Assembly (NCBI RefSeq): GCF_029893965.1
Contig: NZ_JARXXP010000003.1
Location: 186,001-250,000 of the forward strand
DNA: 64,000 bases
Reading direction: 5' to 3'
DNA from: Paenibacillus sp. PastM-3
GTDB lineage: Bacteria; Bacillota; Bacilli; Paenibacillales; Paenibacillaceae
The translations under genes were made by a program, and so were the position numbers. Of this stretch, positions 44,665 to 53,754 are shown one piece after another. Each line of letters begins with the position of its first letter. Within the stretch, counting starts at the first letter, position 1. A model generated the notes under the pieces. That model ran no database searches. It was not told the origin of the DNA and saw only the letters and a list, made by a program, of their open reading frames with translations.

Positions 44665-45558
44665 ATGAAGGGCAAAAGACAAACAATTTGGTTGGTTTCC
44701 ATGCTCAGCTTGATGGTGGTGCTGTCGGCTTACTACTTATTCACTGAAGACACCGGGGCCTCCATTCCCAAGGAAACAGCAGGCACCATCCAGGTGGACA
44801 GCACGAATAACGGCACAGGTACAGCGGATTCTGCGGTGCTCGACAACGGTCTGGTTATCAATGAAGTGGACACGCAAGGTGCACTCAGCACGGATGCCGG
44901 TTCCCAGGCGGCTACAACAGAAGATACTACAGCTGAAGATGCCGGAGCAGCGGCTGTCACCGACCCGGCTGCCGACACAGCCAGCAGCGAAACAGCGGCT
45001 GCACCGGATAAGAGCAGCACAGACAGCTCCAAGGAAGACACAGCTGCAGTAACTGATAAAACGGCCGATGAGCAGACTGCGGCAAGCGATGATAAAGCAG
45101 CAGCTGATACCGCTGCAGACAGTGCTTCAGCTTCCACTGAGGGCGCGCCAGCCAAGGGCGATGAGGAAATTCTGAAGGAAGTAGCCGCACAAAGCGCATC
45201 TGCAAGCAGCATGTTCACCAACTATCTGTTTGAACGTGAACAGCAGAACCTGAAGAACTACAATGACCTGATCGCCCAGATTAACGACATGAGCAAGACA
45301 CCGGCCGAGAACGCGGTGGCACAGGAGCAGCTCAGCAAGCTCGAGGAAAAAGAATCCAAAATCAGCGATATTGAGACCCAGCTCCAGCAAAAATACGGTG
45401 AGGCCATCGTCAAGGAGGAAGCCGGAAACAGCTACACCGTGGTGGTGCTGAGCGACAAGCTGGACGTGAAACAGGCCGTTGGCATCGTGGATCTGGTGAT
45501 GAAGGAACTGAGCGTTACCCAGGACAAGATCCGGGTCCAATATGTATCAGAGCAATAA
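44665..45558 (+). CDS. spoIIIAH: Stage III sporulation protein AH, with expanded linker
   Basis: 297 residues against 218 in B. subtilis. One membrane helix (~8-26) and a C-terminal ring-building domain of the YscJ/FliF-like fold (~175-297, 'YTVVVLSDKLDVKQAVGIVDLVMKELSV') that binds forespore SpoIIQ. Between them is a ~110-residue A/T/D/S-rich linker ('TAADSASASTEGAPAKG'), probably disordered. Last gene of the operon; terminator at 45588. Confidence 0.93.
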   Translation: MKGKRQTIWLVSMLSLMVVLSAYYLFTEDTGASIPKETAGTIQVDSTNNGTGTADSAVLDNGLVINEVDTQGALSTDAGSQAATTEDTTAEDAGAAAVTDPAADTASSETAAAPDKSSTDSSKEDTAAVTDKTADEQTAASDDKAAADTAADSASASTEGAPAKGDEEILKEVAAQSASASSMFTNYLFEREQQNLKNYNDLIAQINDMSKTPAENAVAQEQLSKLEEKESKISDIETQLQQKYGEAIVKEEAGNSYTVVVLSDKLDVKQAVGIVDLVMKELSVTQDKIRVQYVSEQ

Positions 45559-45587
45559 TTAACAGTATAAAAAAGCGAAAAATGCCG

Positions 45588-45618
45588 AAAGAGCTCGGGC
45601 AAGTCCCGGGCTCTTTCC
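45588..45618 (+). terminator. spoIIIA operon terminator
   Basis: AAAGAGCTCGGG (45588-45599) with CCCGGGCTCTTT (45605-45616), one G-U pair; T-rich end. Confidence 0.85.
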
Positions 45619-45632
45619 ATTTCTAGCGTTTG

Positions 45633-45641
45633 TGATATAAT
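45633..45641 (+). promoter_or_regulatory. accBC promoter (extended -10)
   Basis: TGA-TATAAT (45633-45641) is an extended -10 element; the -35 is poor. A leader of ~135 nt would result. Confidence 0.5.
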
Positions 45642-45708
45642 ACATAAAGTTATCATGATGAAAGCGACCTCAGATTTGCGTTATCCCTGAAGCCATGCTT
45701 CAAAAGAG

Positions 45709-45728
45709 AAACGGTGAGGCCGTTTTTT
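45709..45728 (+). terminator. Terminator in the accBC leader
   Basis: AAACGG (45709-45714), loop TGAGG, CCGTTT (45719-45724) and T-run to 45728, ending 57 bp before accB. The upstream hairpin TGAAGC-CAT-GCTTCA (45688-45702) and a CCTCA (45668-45672) complementary to the TGAGG loop suggest alternative folds. Confidence 0.65.
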
Positions 45729-45784
45729 GCTTGTCCGTAACAGAAAAGTGGCTTCGAGAGAAAGCTGAAGGAGTGAACGATTAA

Positions 45785-46294
45785 ATGTTCAAGTTAAGCG
45801 AGATTAAGGAATTGATTAAATTGCTGGACCAGACCTCCTCCGTACATGAGCTGGAGATTGAAAGCGAAGGAATGAAGCTGGCTATTCGTAAACCGGATCG
45901 ACCTGAAGCTGATGGCAATGCAATCCAGGCGGCTCCTTATGTCTATCCCTTTACGCCAGCACCGCAGCCGCACAGTCCGCAGCATGTTGCACCTACGGCT
46001 CCAAGCGAGATCCCGGCTGCCGTACAGCCGCAGTCTTCCCCTGCCGAAGGAGCATTACATAAAATTGTTTCTCCAATGGTAGGAACCTTCTATAGTGCCG
46101 CTTCTCCGGAATCGCCGTCCTTTGTCAAGGTAGGGGACCGTGTAAATGAGAAATCCACTGTCTGCATCATTGAAGCGATGAAACTGATGAATGAGCTGGA
46201 AGCGGAAGTAAGAGGCGAAATCGTATCCGTGCTTGCCGAGAACGGCCAGCTTGTAGAATACGGCCAGCCGCTGTTTCTGGTAAAGCCGGAGTAA
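45785..46294 (+). CDS. accB: Acetyl-CoA carboxylase biotin carboxyl carrier protein
   Basis: 169 residues. An N-terminal helical domain ('[25 protein letters not shown]'), a P/A/Q-rich flexible linker (~50-85), and a C-terminal biotinyl domain with the biotinylation site Lys133 in 'IEAMKLMNE'. Carries CO2 from biotin carboxylase to the carboxyltransferase (AccAD, not in the window) to make malonyl-CoA. Operon with accC; the leader has a terminator. Confidence 0.97.
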   Translation: MFKLSEIKELIKLLDQTSSVHELEIESEGMKLAIRKPDRPEADGNAIQAAPYVYPFTPAPQPHSPQHVAPTAPSEIPAAVQPQSSPAEGALHKIVSPMVGTFYSAASPESPSFVKVGDRVNEKSTVCIIEAMKLMNELEAEVRGEIVSVLAENGQLVEYGQPLFLVKPE

Positions 46295-46353
46295 CTGCCG
46301 CAGTACTAGAACAAGAGGGCTGACAGGCCTCGTTAAACTTTGGGAGGAAACGC

Positions 46354-47697
46354 ATGAACATTCAAAAAGTGCTGATTGCCAACCGCGGTGAAATCGCGGT
46401 GCGCATCATTAGAGCCTGCCGCGAAATGGGCATTTCCACCGTCGCGGTCTATTCAGAGCCTGACCGGGATTCACTGCATGTCCGGCTGGCAGATGAGGCT
46501 TATTGCATCGGTCCGATGCCGTCCAAGGACAGTTATCTGAACTTTACCAATATTATGAGCGTCGCTACATTAACAGAGTGCGATGCGATTCATCCCGGAT
46601 ACGGGTTCTTGGCTGAGAATGCTGATTTTGCCGAGATCTGCGAATCCTGCAATATCACCTTTATCGGTCCTTCCCCTGATGCCATCACCCGGATGGGGGA
46701 CAAGGCTGTAGCGAAGGACACCATGAAGCTGGCCGGCGTTCCGGTTATCCCGGGCTCTGACGGGCTGGTGGGCGATGTAGAGGAAGCTGTCATGCTGGGC
46801 CGTGATATCGGCTACCCGATCATCGTGAAGGCTACCGCAGGAGGCGGAGGCAAGGGCATCCGCATCGCTGAAGACGAGGAATCCCTGGTGAAGCAGATTA
46901 CTGCTGCCCAGCAGGAAGCCCAAAAAGCCTTCGGCAACGCCGGCGTATACCTGGAGAAATTCCTGACCGGAATGAAGCATGTGGAAATCCAGATTATTGC
47001 CGATAATCACGGGAATGTCGTCCATCTGGGCGAACGGGACTGCTCTGTACAGCGCCGCCGGCAGAAGCTGGTTGAAGAAGCTCCTTGCTCCGTGCTGACC
47101 CCGGAGATCCGTGAAGCAATGGGGCAGGCGGCTGTACGTGCAGCGCAGGCCGTGAATTACTCTGGAGCAGGTACCCTGGAGTTTCTGCTGGGTCCTGACG
47201 GACAGTTCTATTTCATGGAGATGAACACCAGAATCCAGGTCGAGCATCCCGTAACGGAGATGGTTACCGGCGTGGATCTGATCAAGGAAATGATTTCGGT
47301 GGCTGAGGGCAATCCGCTCTCCTTTACCCAGGAAGATATCGTGATCAACGGCTGGTCGATTGAATGCCGCATTAATGCCGAAGATCCGGACAAGAACTTT
47401 ATGCCTTCACCGGGCAAAATCGGCTTTTACCTGCCGCCGGGCGGACTGGGTGTGCGGGTGGACAGCGGGGCTTACCCCGGCTATACCATCTCGCCGTTCT
47501 ATGATTCCATGATTGCCAAGCTGATCGTCTGGGCGCCGACGCGCCAGGAGGCGGTTGCGAAGATGAAACGGGCGCTGGCTGAATTTGCTGTAGAAGGCAT
47601 ACATACCACGATTCCGTTCCATCAGAAGCTGCTGGAGCATCCGGTATTCCTGGACGGGAATTTTGATATCAAGTTCCTGGAAGAGTATGAAATTTAG
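46354..47697 (+). CDS. accC: Biotin carboxylase subunit of acetyl-CoA carboxylase
   Basis: A 447-residue ATP-grasp enzyme that carboxylates biotin on AccB. The N-terminal domain opens '[20 protein letters not shown]'. The ATP-binding glycine-rich loop is '[12 protein letters not shown]' (near residue 160-170); catalytic residues lie in '[19 protein letters not shown]'; the C-terminal cap is complete. Starts after GGGAGG. Confidence 0.97.
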   Translation: MNIQKVLIANRGEIAVRIIRACREMGISTVAVYSEPDRDSLHVRLADEAYCIGPMPSKDSYLNFTNIMSVATLTECDAIHPGYGFLAENADFAEICESCNITFIGPSPDAITRMGDKAVAKDTMKLAGVPVIPGSDGLVGDVEEAVMLGRDIGYPIIVKATAGGGGKGIRIAEDEESLVKQITAAQQEAQKAFGNAGVYLEKFLTGMKHVEIQIIADNHGNVVHLGERDCSVQRRRQKLVEEAPCSVLTPEIREAMGQAAVRAAQAVNYSGAGTLEFLLGPDGQFYFMEMNTRIQVEHPVTEMVTGVDLIKEMISVAEGNPLSFTQEDIVINGWSIECRINAEDPDKNFMPSPGKIGFYLPPGGLGVRVDSGAYPGYTISPFYDSMIAKLIVWAPTRQEAVAKMKRALAEFAVEGIHTTIPFHQKLLEHPVFLDGNFDIKFLEEYEI

Positions 47698-47814
47698 GAC
47701 GGATTCTCATTGTTTGTCATAAAGTTCGGCAAATGATATAGTATGTTTAATAAGAGACGTGCTCTCCGCTATAAATGTTGAACAACTTTTTTATTGAAAG
47801 GGTTGAAGTCCAAG

Positions 47815-48231
47815 ATGAGTACATTGCCGACGGAATACGAACGTACGGAGATCGGCGAGATCCAGATTGCTCCGGAAGTAATCGAGGTTATCGCAGGTTT
47901 GGCTACCGTAGAAGTTAAAGGCGTGGCCGGCATGAGCGGCGGTTTCGCCGGAGGAATTGTGGAGCTTCTCGGCCGCAAGAATCTCTCCAAAGGAGTAAAG
48001 GTAGAGGTTGGACAACGTGAGGCTGCCGTTGACGTGTCCGTGATTATTGAATACGGAAACCGTATTCCGGAAGTAGCCGGGGAGATTCAGCGCAATGTTA
48101 AGCGTTCCATCGAGACTATGACCGGTCTGACTGTAGTGGAAGTGAACGTGCATGTACATGACGTTCAGTTCAAAACTACCGCGAATACGGACAAGAGCGA
48201 AGATACAGAGGCGGTTCACCGCGTGAAATAA
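47815..48231 (+). CDS. yqhY: Asp23/Gls24-family envelope stress protein (YqhY)
   Basis: 138 residues with the Asp23 signature 'EIQIAPEVIEVIAGLATVEVKGVAGMSGG' and 'VNVHVHDVQF'. In B. subtilis yqhY sits behind accBC and its loss disturbs lipid metabolism. ATG at 47815 is chosen; the AAAGGG SD is 13 nt away, which is long. The next two genes are its usual membrane partners in other Gram-positives. Confidence 0.9.
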   Translation: MSTLPTEYERTEIGEIQIAPEVIEVIAGLATVEVKGVAGMSGGFAGGIVELLGRKNLSKGVKVEVGQREAAVDVSVIIEYGNRIPEVAGEIQRNVKRSIETMTGLTVVEVNVHVHDVQFKTTANTDKSEDTEAVHRVK

Positions 48232-48249
48232 GGGCCCTCGTTTATCTAT

Positions 48250-48277
48250 AAACCCCCGACAGCACCGTCGAGGGTTT
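48250..48277 (+). terminator. Hairpin between yqhY and amaP
   Basis: AAACCC and CGAC (48250-48260) pair with GTCG and GGGTTT (48267-48277). The tail is a weak TTTACTCTAATTT, so partial termination is likely. Confidence 0.55.
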
Positions 48278-48305
48278 ACTCTAATTTAAGGAGGTTATGA
48301 GACTC

Positions 48306-48845
48306 GTGGCAAAAATTTTGGACAGGCTTCTGCTGTTCATCTACAGCTTAAGCATCGGAATATTATCTGTAATTGCCATTCTCCTCCTGAGCGGCGCAAT
48401 TCCGGATACGGTCGAGATTCAGGATGGTCCGGCCGCCTATATTGCAGCCATCGCAGTGGCAGTCATTCTGTTTCTGCTCAGCATCCGTTTCTTCTACATC
48501 TCCCTGCGCCGTGACCGGGCCTCCCAGCCGTCGGTGGACCAGCGTACGGAGTACGGGGATATCCAGATTTCAATGGAAACCATTGAGAACCTGAGCCTGA
48601 AGGCTGCAGGCAAGGTCAAGGGGATCCGGGACCTGAAGTCGCGTATCCGCGTGTCACAGGCTGGACTTGAAATTATGATCCGTGCGGTAGTGGACGGTGA
48701 GCATTCGCTCCCGCTGCTGACTACAGAGGTTCAGCGTCAGGTGCATGATTTTGTGCAGGAGACGACGGGAATTCCGGTTGCAGACGTTTCAGTCTATATT
48801 GCCAACCTCACACAGTCTCCAAGCTTCAAAAGTCGAGTGGAATAG
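48306..48845 (+). CDS. amaP: Alkaline shock response membrane anchor AmaP
   Basis: 179 residues with two N-terminal membrane helices (~10-30 and ~45-65) and a cytosolic Asp23-like domain ('YGDIQISMETIENLSLKAAGKVKGIRDLKSRI'). AmaP anchors Asp23 at the membrane in Staphylococcus. GTG at 48306 is preferred because AAGGAGG lies only 2 nt before the ATG at 48297. Confidence 0.85.
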   Translation: MAKILDRLLLFIYSLSIGILSVIAILLLSGAIPDTVEIQDGPAAYIAAIAVAVILFLLSIRFFYISLRRDRASQPSVDQRTEYGDIQISMETIENLSLKAAGKVKGIRDLKSRIRVSQAGLEIMIRAVVDGEHSLPLLTTEVQRQVHDFVQETTGIPVADVSVYIANLTQSPSFKSRVE

Positions 48846-48860
48846 AGGTGAGTTTCCCCT

Positions 48861-49094
48861 ATGCCCTGGAAAGAAATATGGGAAAGTCACGGGGGCAGGA
48901 TCGCCGGAGTAACCTTCGGTATTGTGCTTGGCCTGATTTATCTGATTAGCGGTTTTTGGGATATGCTGTTCTTTGCACTGGTAGTGTTCATCGGATATAC
49001 GCTTGGCAAAAGAAAGGATACGGCGCAGCCGCCCCTGTTCGTCTGGCAGGAGCTGGTTGAGCGGCTGTCCGGACGCTGGCGTCCCTTCAAATGA
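48861..49094 (+). CDS. DUF2273 small membrane protein
   Basis: 77 residues with two hydrophobic segments ('IAGVTFGIVLGLIYLISGFWDMLFFALVVFIGYTLG') and a polar tail. DUF2273 proteins travel with Asp23 and AmaP and may stabilise the complex in the membrane. Starts 15 bp after amaP. Confidence 0.8.
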   Translation: MPWKEIWESHGGRIAGVTFGIVLGLIYLISGFWDMLFFALVVFIGYTLGKRKDTAQPPLFVWQELVERLSGRWRPFK

Positions 49095-49218
49095 ACCGCG
49101 ATAGCCTTTCTCCCGGAGCCTGGAACCCGTTTCGTTTGCGTTGACTGGCCTGCCGGGTGAAGGGCTGCGCGGTTTTTTTGGTTACTGGAGGGGATTAGGT
49201 GGTTATTAGATGCAATAA

Positions 49219-49379
49219 TGCCACTTAATTTCACGTAAAAAGCGTATTTTGCAATTATAATTGGAAAAATGCTACTTAATTCACGACGAATTCGCGAGTA
49301 GAAGGAGTTTGCTGCAAATTAAGTGACGTTTTTCCACCTAAACATTTATAAATACAAGAAATCCCTAAACCAAGTGGCA
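49219..49379. repeat. Mirror-symmetric repeat array C (TGCCACTTAATT family)
   Basis: Direct units TGCCACTTAATT (49219) and TGCTACTTAATT (49270) are 51 nt apart. Inverted units end at 49328 (CGTCACTTAATT on the minus strand) and 49379 (TGCCACTTGGTT), also 51 nt apart. Both mirror sums are 98598, so symmetry is exact about 49299. GGAAAAA precedes the two inner units and GGAATTC the outermost inverted one. It lies in the 546-bp gene-free gap before nusB. Confidence 0.75.
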
Positions 49380-49447
49380 GAATTCCAACTAGTGTTTTTA
49401 ACTTTGGCTGCTGCAGCAGCTGCCGGATTAACTGTAATTCGTTTAAC

Positions 49448-49522
49448 TGTATTTCGTACAATCTGATACCGGCATGCACACCCCGGTACAGCCCCGGCCG
49501 GTTTTTGACTGTACGAAATACA
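49448..49522. repeat. Inverted repeat pair TGTATTTCGTACA
   Basis: TGTATTTCGTACA (49448-49460) and TGTACGAAATACA (49510-49522) are perfect 13-bp inverted copies with a 49-bp loop. A weaker TTAACTGTAATTCG precedes at about 49428. GC-rich hairpins sit in the loop. It directly follows array C. Confidence 0.65.
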
Positions 49523-49641
49523 ATTAGGGATAAAGCAGACGGCTTTATGCTGACAATAATTATGATTGTAATGTAATGAATGACTTGCCGGAAACAATGA
49601 TTTACGATATAAACTGCGAGATTAGATTGTAGGAGGAACAC

Positions 49642-50091
49642 ATGAAGAGACGTTTAGCAAGAGAGATTATTGTCCAAAGCCTGTACCAGATGGAAATGAA
49701 TGAGGTAGATAGTGCGGAAGCGGTGGAAATGCTGATTGCTGAGGCATCCGAGGAAAATGAAAGCGAGCATGTCATCACGGACGAGACAGAGCTGAAGGCG
49801 TATGTTGTGCAGCATGTGAACGGCGTATGGGAGCATAAAGTGGCCATCGACGATATGCTGGAGCATTACCTGAAGGGCTGGCAGATGAGCCGTTTGTCAC
49901 GGGTAGACCGCCAGATTCTGCGTCTGGCAACCTTTGAAATGGTCTTCGCAGACGATGTGCCCGCCAAGGTTGCGGTCAACGAGGCGATCGATCTGGCCAA
50001 GCATTTCGGCACAGAGGACTCCGGCAAATTCGTGAACGGTGTACTCGGCAAAATGATCCAGGAAATTGACAAGCTGAAAAGCGAGCTGTAA
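49642..50091 (+). CDS. nusB: Transcription antitermination factor NusB
   Basis: 149 residues, all-helical RNA-binding protein that with NusE binds boxA of rRNA operons. Signatures 'RRLAREIIVQSLYQME' at the start and 'VPAKVAVNEAIDLAKHFGTEDSGKFVNGVLGKM' at the end. AGGAGG precedes the ATG. Start of the nusB-folD-xseAB-ispA-dxs cluster. Confidence 0.96.
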   Translation: MKRRLAREIIVQSLYQMEMNEVDSAEAVEMLIAEASEENESEHVITDETELKAYVVQHVNGVWEHKVAIDDMLEHYLKGWQMSRLSRVDRQILRLATFEMVFADDVPAKVAVNEAIDLAKHFGTEDSGKFVNGVLGKMIQEIDKLKSEL

Positions 50092-50247
50092 GGCGGAAAA
50101 GTACCCAGGCAGGCACCGGGGAAGTATACCAGCGGTAACTGGCCGGTAAGCCGGGCGTTCCCGGCAGCAGACAAGCAGTATCCCGTATTACTAGCCATTC
50201 ATGCTTCAATCACACTTCTTGAGCAGATAAAAAGGGGAGAGACTTAC

Positions 50248-51105
50248 ATGACAGCAGCAATCATCAGCGGTAAACAGGTATCCGACGAAATTCGTATTGA
50301 CATCGCACAGCAGGTGAAGGACCTGGCAGAGCACGGTGTAAAGCCCGGTCTTGCTGTCGTTCTTGTCGGTGAAGACCCGGCATCCCAGGTCTATGTCCGG
50401 AATAAGGAGAAATCCAGCACGGAGCTTGGCTTCCACTCTGAAGTGCATAGACTTGAGGCGTCGACAACCCAGGAGGAGCTGCTTGCCCTGGTGGCAGAGC
50501 TGAACAGCCGCAATGATATCGACGGTATTCTTGTTCAGCTGCCGCTGCCCAAGCATATCGAGGAAAAAGCGGTTATCGATGCAATTGCCGTGGAGAAGGA
50601 TGTGGATGGTTTTCATCCGATCAATGTCGGCAATCTGGTCATCGGTGATGACAGCCTGCTGCCTTGTACACCTGCCGGCTGTATTGAGCTGATCAAGCGG
50701 ACAGGCACCGGAATTTCAGGCAAGCATGCGGTCGTAATCGGCCGCAGCAATATCGTCGGCAAACCGGTCTCCCTGCTGCTGCAGCGCGAGAATGCTACCG
50801 TAACGATGTGCCACTCCCGTACGGCGAATATGGCCGAAATCTGCCGTCAGGCAGACATTCTGGTAGTAGCTATCGGCCGGGCGAATTTCATTGACGGCTC
50901 GTATGTGAAGCCGGGGGCAGTGGTCATTGACGTCGGCATGAACCGGCTGGATAACGGCAAGCTTGCCGGTGACGTGGATTATGAGAGCGCGCGGGAAGTT
51001 GCCGGTTACATTACACCTGTACCCGGCGGGGTAGGCCCGATGACCATTACCATGCTGATGAGCAATACGCTGATTGCGGCCAAACGCCGCCGCGGCCTGG
51101 AATAG
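50248..51105 (+). CDS. folD: Bifunctional methylenetetrahydrofolate dehydrogenase/cyclohydrolase
   Basis: 285 residues. Interconverts 5,10-methylene- and 10-formyl-THF using NADP. Substrate and catalytic signature '[17 protein letters not shown]' with the catalytic Lys, 'VQLPLPKHI', and the dinucleotide-binding '[17 protein letters not shown]'. C-terminal '[18 protein letters not shown]' complete. AGGGGAG upstream. Confidence 0.97.
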   Translation: MTAAIISGKQVSDEIRIDIAQQVKDLAEHGVKPGLAVVLVGEDPASQVYVRNKEKSSTELGFHSEVHRLEASTTQEELLALVAELNSRNDIDGILVQLPLPKHIEEKAVIDAIAVEKDVDGFHPINVGNLVIGDDSLLPCTPAGCIELIKRTGTGISGKHAVVIGRSNIVGKPVSLLLQRENATVTMCHSRTANMAEICRQADILVVAIGRANFIDGSYVKPGAVVIDVGMNRLDNGKLAGDVDYESAREVAGYITPVPGGVGPMTITMLMSNTLIAAKRRRGLE

Positions 51106-51114
51106 GAGCTGCTT

Positions 51115-52500
51115 ATGGCGGCAGAACGGCAAGTCTTATCCATTAAAGATCTTAACAAATATATCCGCATGAAGCTGGATTCGGATGTGCTCCTGTCAGA
51201 TGTATGGGTCCGCGGGGAAATCTCCAACTTCACTCATCACGGCAGCGGACACATGTATTTCACGTTGAAGGATGAGAGCAGCCGGATCAAGTCCATTATG
51301 TTCGCCTCGCATAACCAGCGGCTGCCCTTTGTTCCGAAGGAAGGGACCAAGGTTATTGCCAGAGGCAATGTAACGGTATATGAACGGGACGGGCAATACC
51401 AGTTCTACGCGACCCATATGCAGCCTGACGGCATCGGCAGCCTGTATATGGCTTACGAGCAGCTGAAGCGGAAGCTGGAGCAGGAAGGGCTGTTCGCAGC
51501 GGACCGCAAACGTCCGCTGCCGCGCTTTCCGCGCGTTGTCGGAGTTGTAACCTCACCGACCGGCGCGGCTGTACGGGATATTATCATTACGCTGCAGCGG
51601 CGCTTTCCGCAGGTTGCTGTGGTGCTGTATCCCGTACTGGTGCAGGGCAAGGGGGCTGCGCCTTCGATCGTTAAGGCGATCCAGAACCTGAACGCCATGG
51701 GCGAGGCCGATGTGCTGATCGTCGGCCGCGGGGGCGGCTCACTGGAGGAATTGTGGGCCTTCAACGAAGAAGCCGTAGCGCGGGCGATTGCCGGCTCCGG
51801 CATTCCGGTGATCTCGGCAGTCGGTCATGAGACCGACTTCACGATCGCCGATTTCGCCGCCGATCTGCGGGCGGCGACCCCTACAGCGGCGGCTGAGCTG
51901 GCTGTGCCGCATGCCGCCGAGCTTGGCTCGCAGCTGCGCACCGCCGAGCAGCGGCTGCGCCAGGGCCTGCTGCGCCGCTCCCAGCGCGGCGGCGAGCGCC
52001 TCGCCTCGCTGCAGCGCTCGCTGGCGCTGGTCGGCCCGCGCCGCCAGCTGGCCCAGCACGCGCAGCGGCTGGACATGCTGCGCGCGGCGCTTAGCCGCGC
52101 AGCCGAAACCCGGCACCGCCGCTCGCAGGAGCGCCAGGCGGTGGTGCGCGCAAGGCTGCAGCGGTTCCACCCGCAGGCCAGCGTGAATGCGGCCAGGCAG
52201 CGCACAGAGAGCATCACCCGCACGCTTGCGGGGGCGATGCAGGCGCGCCTGCGGGACAAGCGTGCGCGCTACGTCTCGGAGCTGCGCTCGCTCGACGCGC
52301 TCAGCCCGCTGAAGGTCATGTCGCGCGGATACAGCCTCGTCTATGACGAGAAGGAAGAGCATTTAATCAAATCGCTGAAGGAAGTTGAGCTAGGCGATGT
52401 AGTCAACATAAAGCTGAATGACGGACAGCTAAGCTGCCAGGTCTGGGGAATGAAGGAGGATGGCAAAGACGATGACGAAGGAAGCGGAACTGGATTTTGA
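51115..52500 (+). CDS. xseA: Exodeoxyribonuclease VII large subunit
   Basis: 461 residues: N-terminal OB-fold ('VLLSDVWVRGEISNFTHHGSGHMYFTLKDE'), catalytic core ('VVGVVTSPTGAAVRDIIITLQRRFP', 'VGRGGGSLEELWAFNEE', 'SAVGHETDFTIADFAADLRA'), and a long Arg/Ala/Gln-rich helical region (~270-400) that binds XseB. DNA across that helix (about 51.9-52.3 kb) is clearly more GC-rich than its surroundings. Nine bp after folD. Confidence 0.95.
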   Translation: MAAERQVLSIKDLNKYIRMKLDSDVLLSDVWVRGEISNFTHHGSGHMYFTLKDESSRIKSIMFASHNQRLPFVPKEGTKVIARGNVTVYERDGQYQFYATHMQPDGIGSLYMAYEQLKRKLEQEGLFAADRKRPLPRFPRVVGVVTSPTGAAVRDIIITLQRRFPQVAVVLYPVLVQGKGAAPSIVKAIQNLNAMGEADVLIVGRGGGSLEELWAFNEEAVARAIAGSGIPVISAVGHETDFTIADFAADLRAATPTAAAELAVPHAAELGSQLRTAEQRLRQGLLRRSQRGGERLASLQRSLALVGPRRQLAQHAQRLDMLRAALSRAAETRHRRSQERQAVVRARLQRFHPQASVNAARQRTESITRTLAGAMQARLRDKRARYVSELRSLDALSPLKVMSRGYSLVYDEKEEHLIKSLKEVELGDVVNIKLNDGQLSCQVWGMKEDGKDDDEGSGTGF

Positions 52501-52729
52501 AGGGGCCATGGAGCGGCTGGAGGAAATCGTCCGTGAGCTTGAGCACGGCGACGTTCCCCTGGAGAAGGCCATAGACTTGTTTCAACAGGGAATGAAGCTG
52601 TCGCAGCTGTGCGGCAGCAAGCTGGAACAGGTGGAGCGCAAGATCGAAATGATTACCGAGATGGACGGGGAATTGCGCAAGAAGCCTTTCGGCGCCCGGC
52701 TGGAAGGGGACAGCGATGAGCAGGTCTGA
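52472..52729 (+). CDS. xseB: Exodeoxyribonuclease VII small subunit
   Basis: 85 residues, a helical hairpin ('FEGAMERLEEIVRELEHGDVPLEKAIDLFQQGMKL') that coats XseA. The ATG at 52472 is chosen because AAGGAGG abuts the in-frame ATG at 52460. Overlaps the end of xseA by 29 bp. Confidence 0.93.
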   Translation: MTKEAELDFEGAMERLEEIVRELEHGDVPLEKAIDLFQQGMKLSQLCGSKLEQVERKIEMITEMDGELRKKPFGARLEGDSDEQV

Positions 52730-53660
52730 GCATAACCCGGAACTAAATGCGGCAGGCGGAGAGCGCCAGCCGCTTAAAGAATATATCGCCGGTGTGACTG
52801 AAGCTGTTCTCCAGGAGCTGGAGACTACGCTTCCTGCGGACTGGACCGTCCCGGGCCATTTGAAGGATGCAATGAATTATTCCTTGCAGGCCGGCGGCAA
52901 GCGCCTCCGCCCGCTGCTCGTTGTTGCAGCCTGCGAGGCGCTTGGTGGCAGCCGGGACGCGGCGCTGCCTGTGGCAGCTGCTATCGAAATGGTGCACACC
53001 TATTCACTCATTCATGATGATCTTCCCGCTATGGATAACGATGATTACCGGCGGGGTAAGCTCACGAGTCATAAAGTGTTCGGCGAAGCGACCGCTATCC
53101 TGGCTGGGGACGCGCTGCTGACCCATGCATTCTACAGTGTGGTCCAGTCATCCCGCCGGCATGGCGTGCCTGCAGAGCAGGTTCTCTCCATTGTCGAGGA
53201 GCTGGCTGAAATGGCCGGGCCGCGCGGCATGGTCGGCGGACAGGTGGCTGACATGGAAGGCGAGCAGGGACTTACCAGTCTGGAGCAGCTGCAGTATATC
53301 CACCGCCATAAGACTGGCGATCTGATCGTATGTTCCCTGCTGGCCGGCGGGCGGATTGCGGGTGCAGACGCGGCGCAGCTGGAAGCGCTGCGCGAATTCG
53401 GCACACAGATCGGCCTGGCTTTTCAGGTGCAGGATGATATCCTTGACCTGGTCGGCGACGAAGGCAAGCTCGGCAAGAAGACGGGCAGCGACATCAAGCA
53501 GCAAAAGGTGACTTACCCGTTCTTCATCGGGCTGGAGGCCTCACGCGCGGAAGTGGAGCGGCTGACGGAAGCAGCCCGCAGCGCTGTGCTCGGCGGAGGC
53601 TTCAAGGACAATTCACGCCTGCTGGAAATTGCATCTTATCTGATGTCCAGAGACCATTAA
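52716..53660 (+). CDS. ispA: Farnesyl diphosphate synthase (polyprenyl synthetase family)
   Basis: 314 residues. Condenses isopentenyl-PP with dimethylallyl-PP and geranyl-PP. Both Asp-rich motifs are present: '[14 protein letters not shown]' (first) and 'DDILD' (second), plus 'GKRLRPLL'. Overlaps xseB by 14 bp. dxs follows, so isoprenoid genes are clustered. Confidence 0.95.
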   Translation: MSRSEHNPELNAAGGERQPLKEYIAGVTEAVLQELETTLPADWTVPGHLKDAMNYSLQAGGKRLRPLLVVAACEALGGSRDAALPVAAAIEMVHTYSLIHDDLPAMDNDDYRRGKLTSHKVFGEATAILAGDALLTHAFYSVVQSSRRHGVPAEQVLSIVEELAEMAGPRGMVGGQVADMEGEQGLTSLEQLQYIHRHKTGDLIVCSLLAGGRIAGADAAQLEALREFGTQIGLAFQVQDDILDLVGDEGKLGKKTGSDIKQQKVTYPFFIGLEASRAEVERLTEAARSAVLGGGFKDNSRLLEIASYLMSRDH

Positions 53661-53670
53661 AGAAAATTCC

Positions 53671-53702
53671 GAAGCGGCTGTATTTCGACAGCCGTTTCGT
53701 TT
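53671..53702 (+). terminator. ispA terminator overlapping the dxs promoter
   Basis: GAAGCGGCTGT (53671-53681) pairs with ACAGCCGTTTC (53688-53698), then GTTTG. Confidence 0.65.
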
Positions 53703-53712
53703 GTGTTATAAT
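53685..53712 (+). promoter_or_regulatory. dxs promoter
   Basis: -35 TCGACA (53685-53690), 16-bp spacer, extended -10 TGT-TATAAT (-10 at 53707-53712). The -35 lies in the loop and 3' arm of the ispA terminator. Confidence 0.5.
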
Positions 53713-53754
53713 GGGGTTTATATTTTACAACATCTAGGAAAGCGGGGAAGACTC

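Noticed and set aside
49219..49379. Insertion sequence
   Set aside because: No transposase frame, no target duplication seen, and four internal periodic units rather than two terminal repeats.
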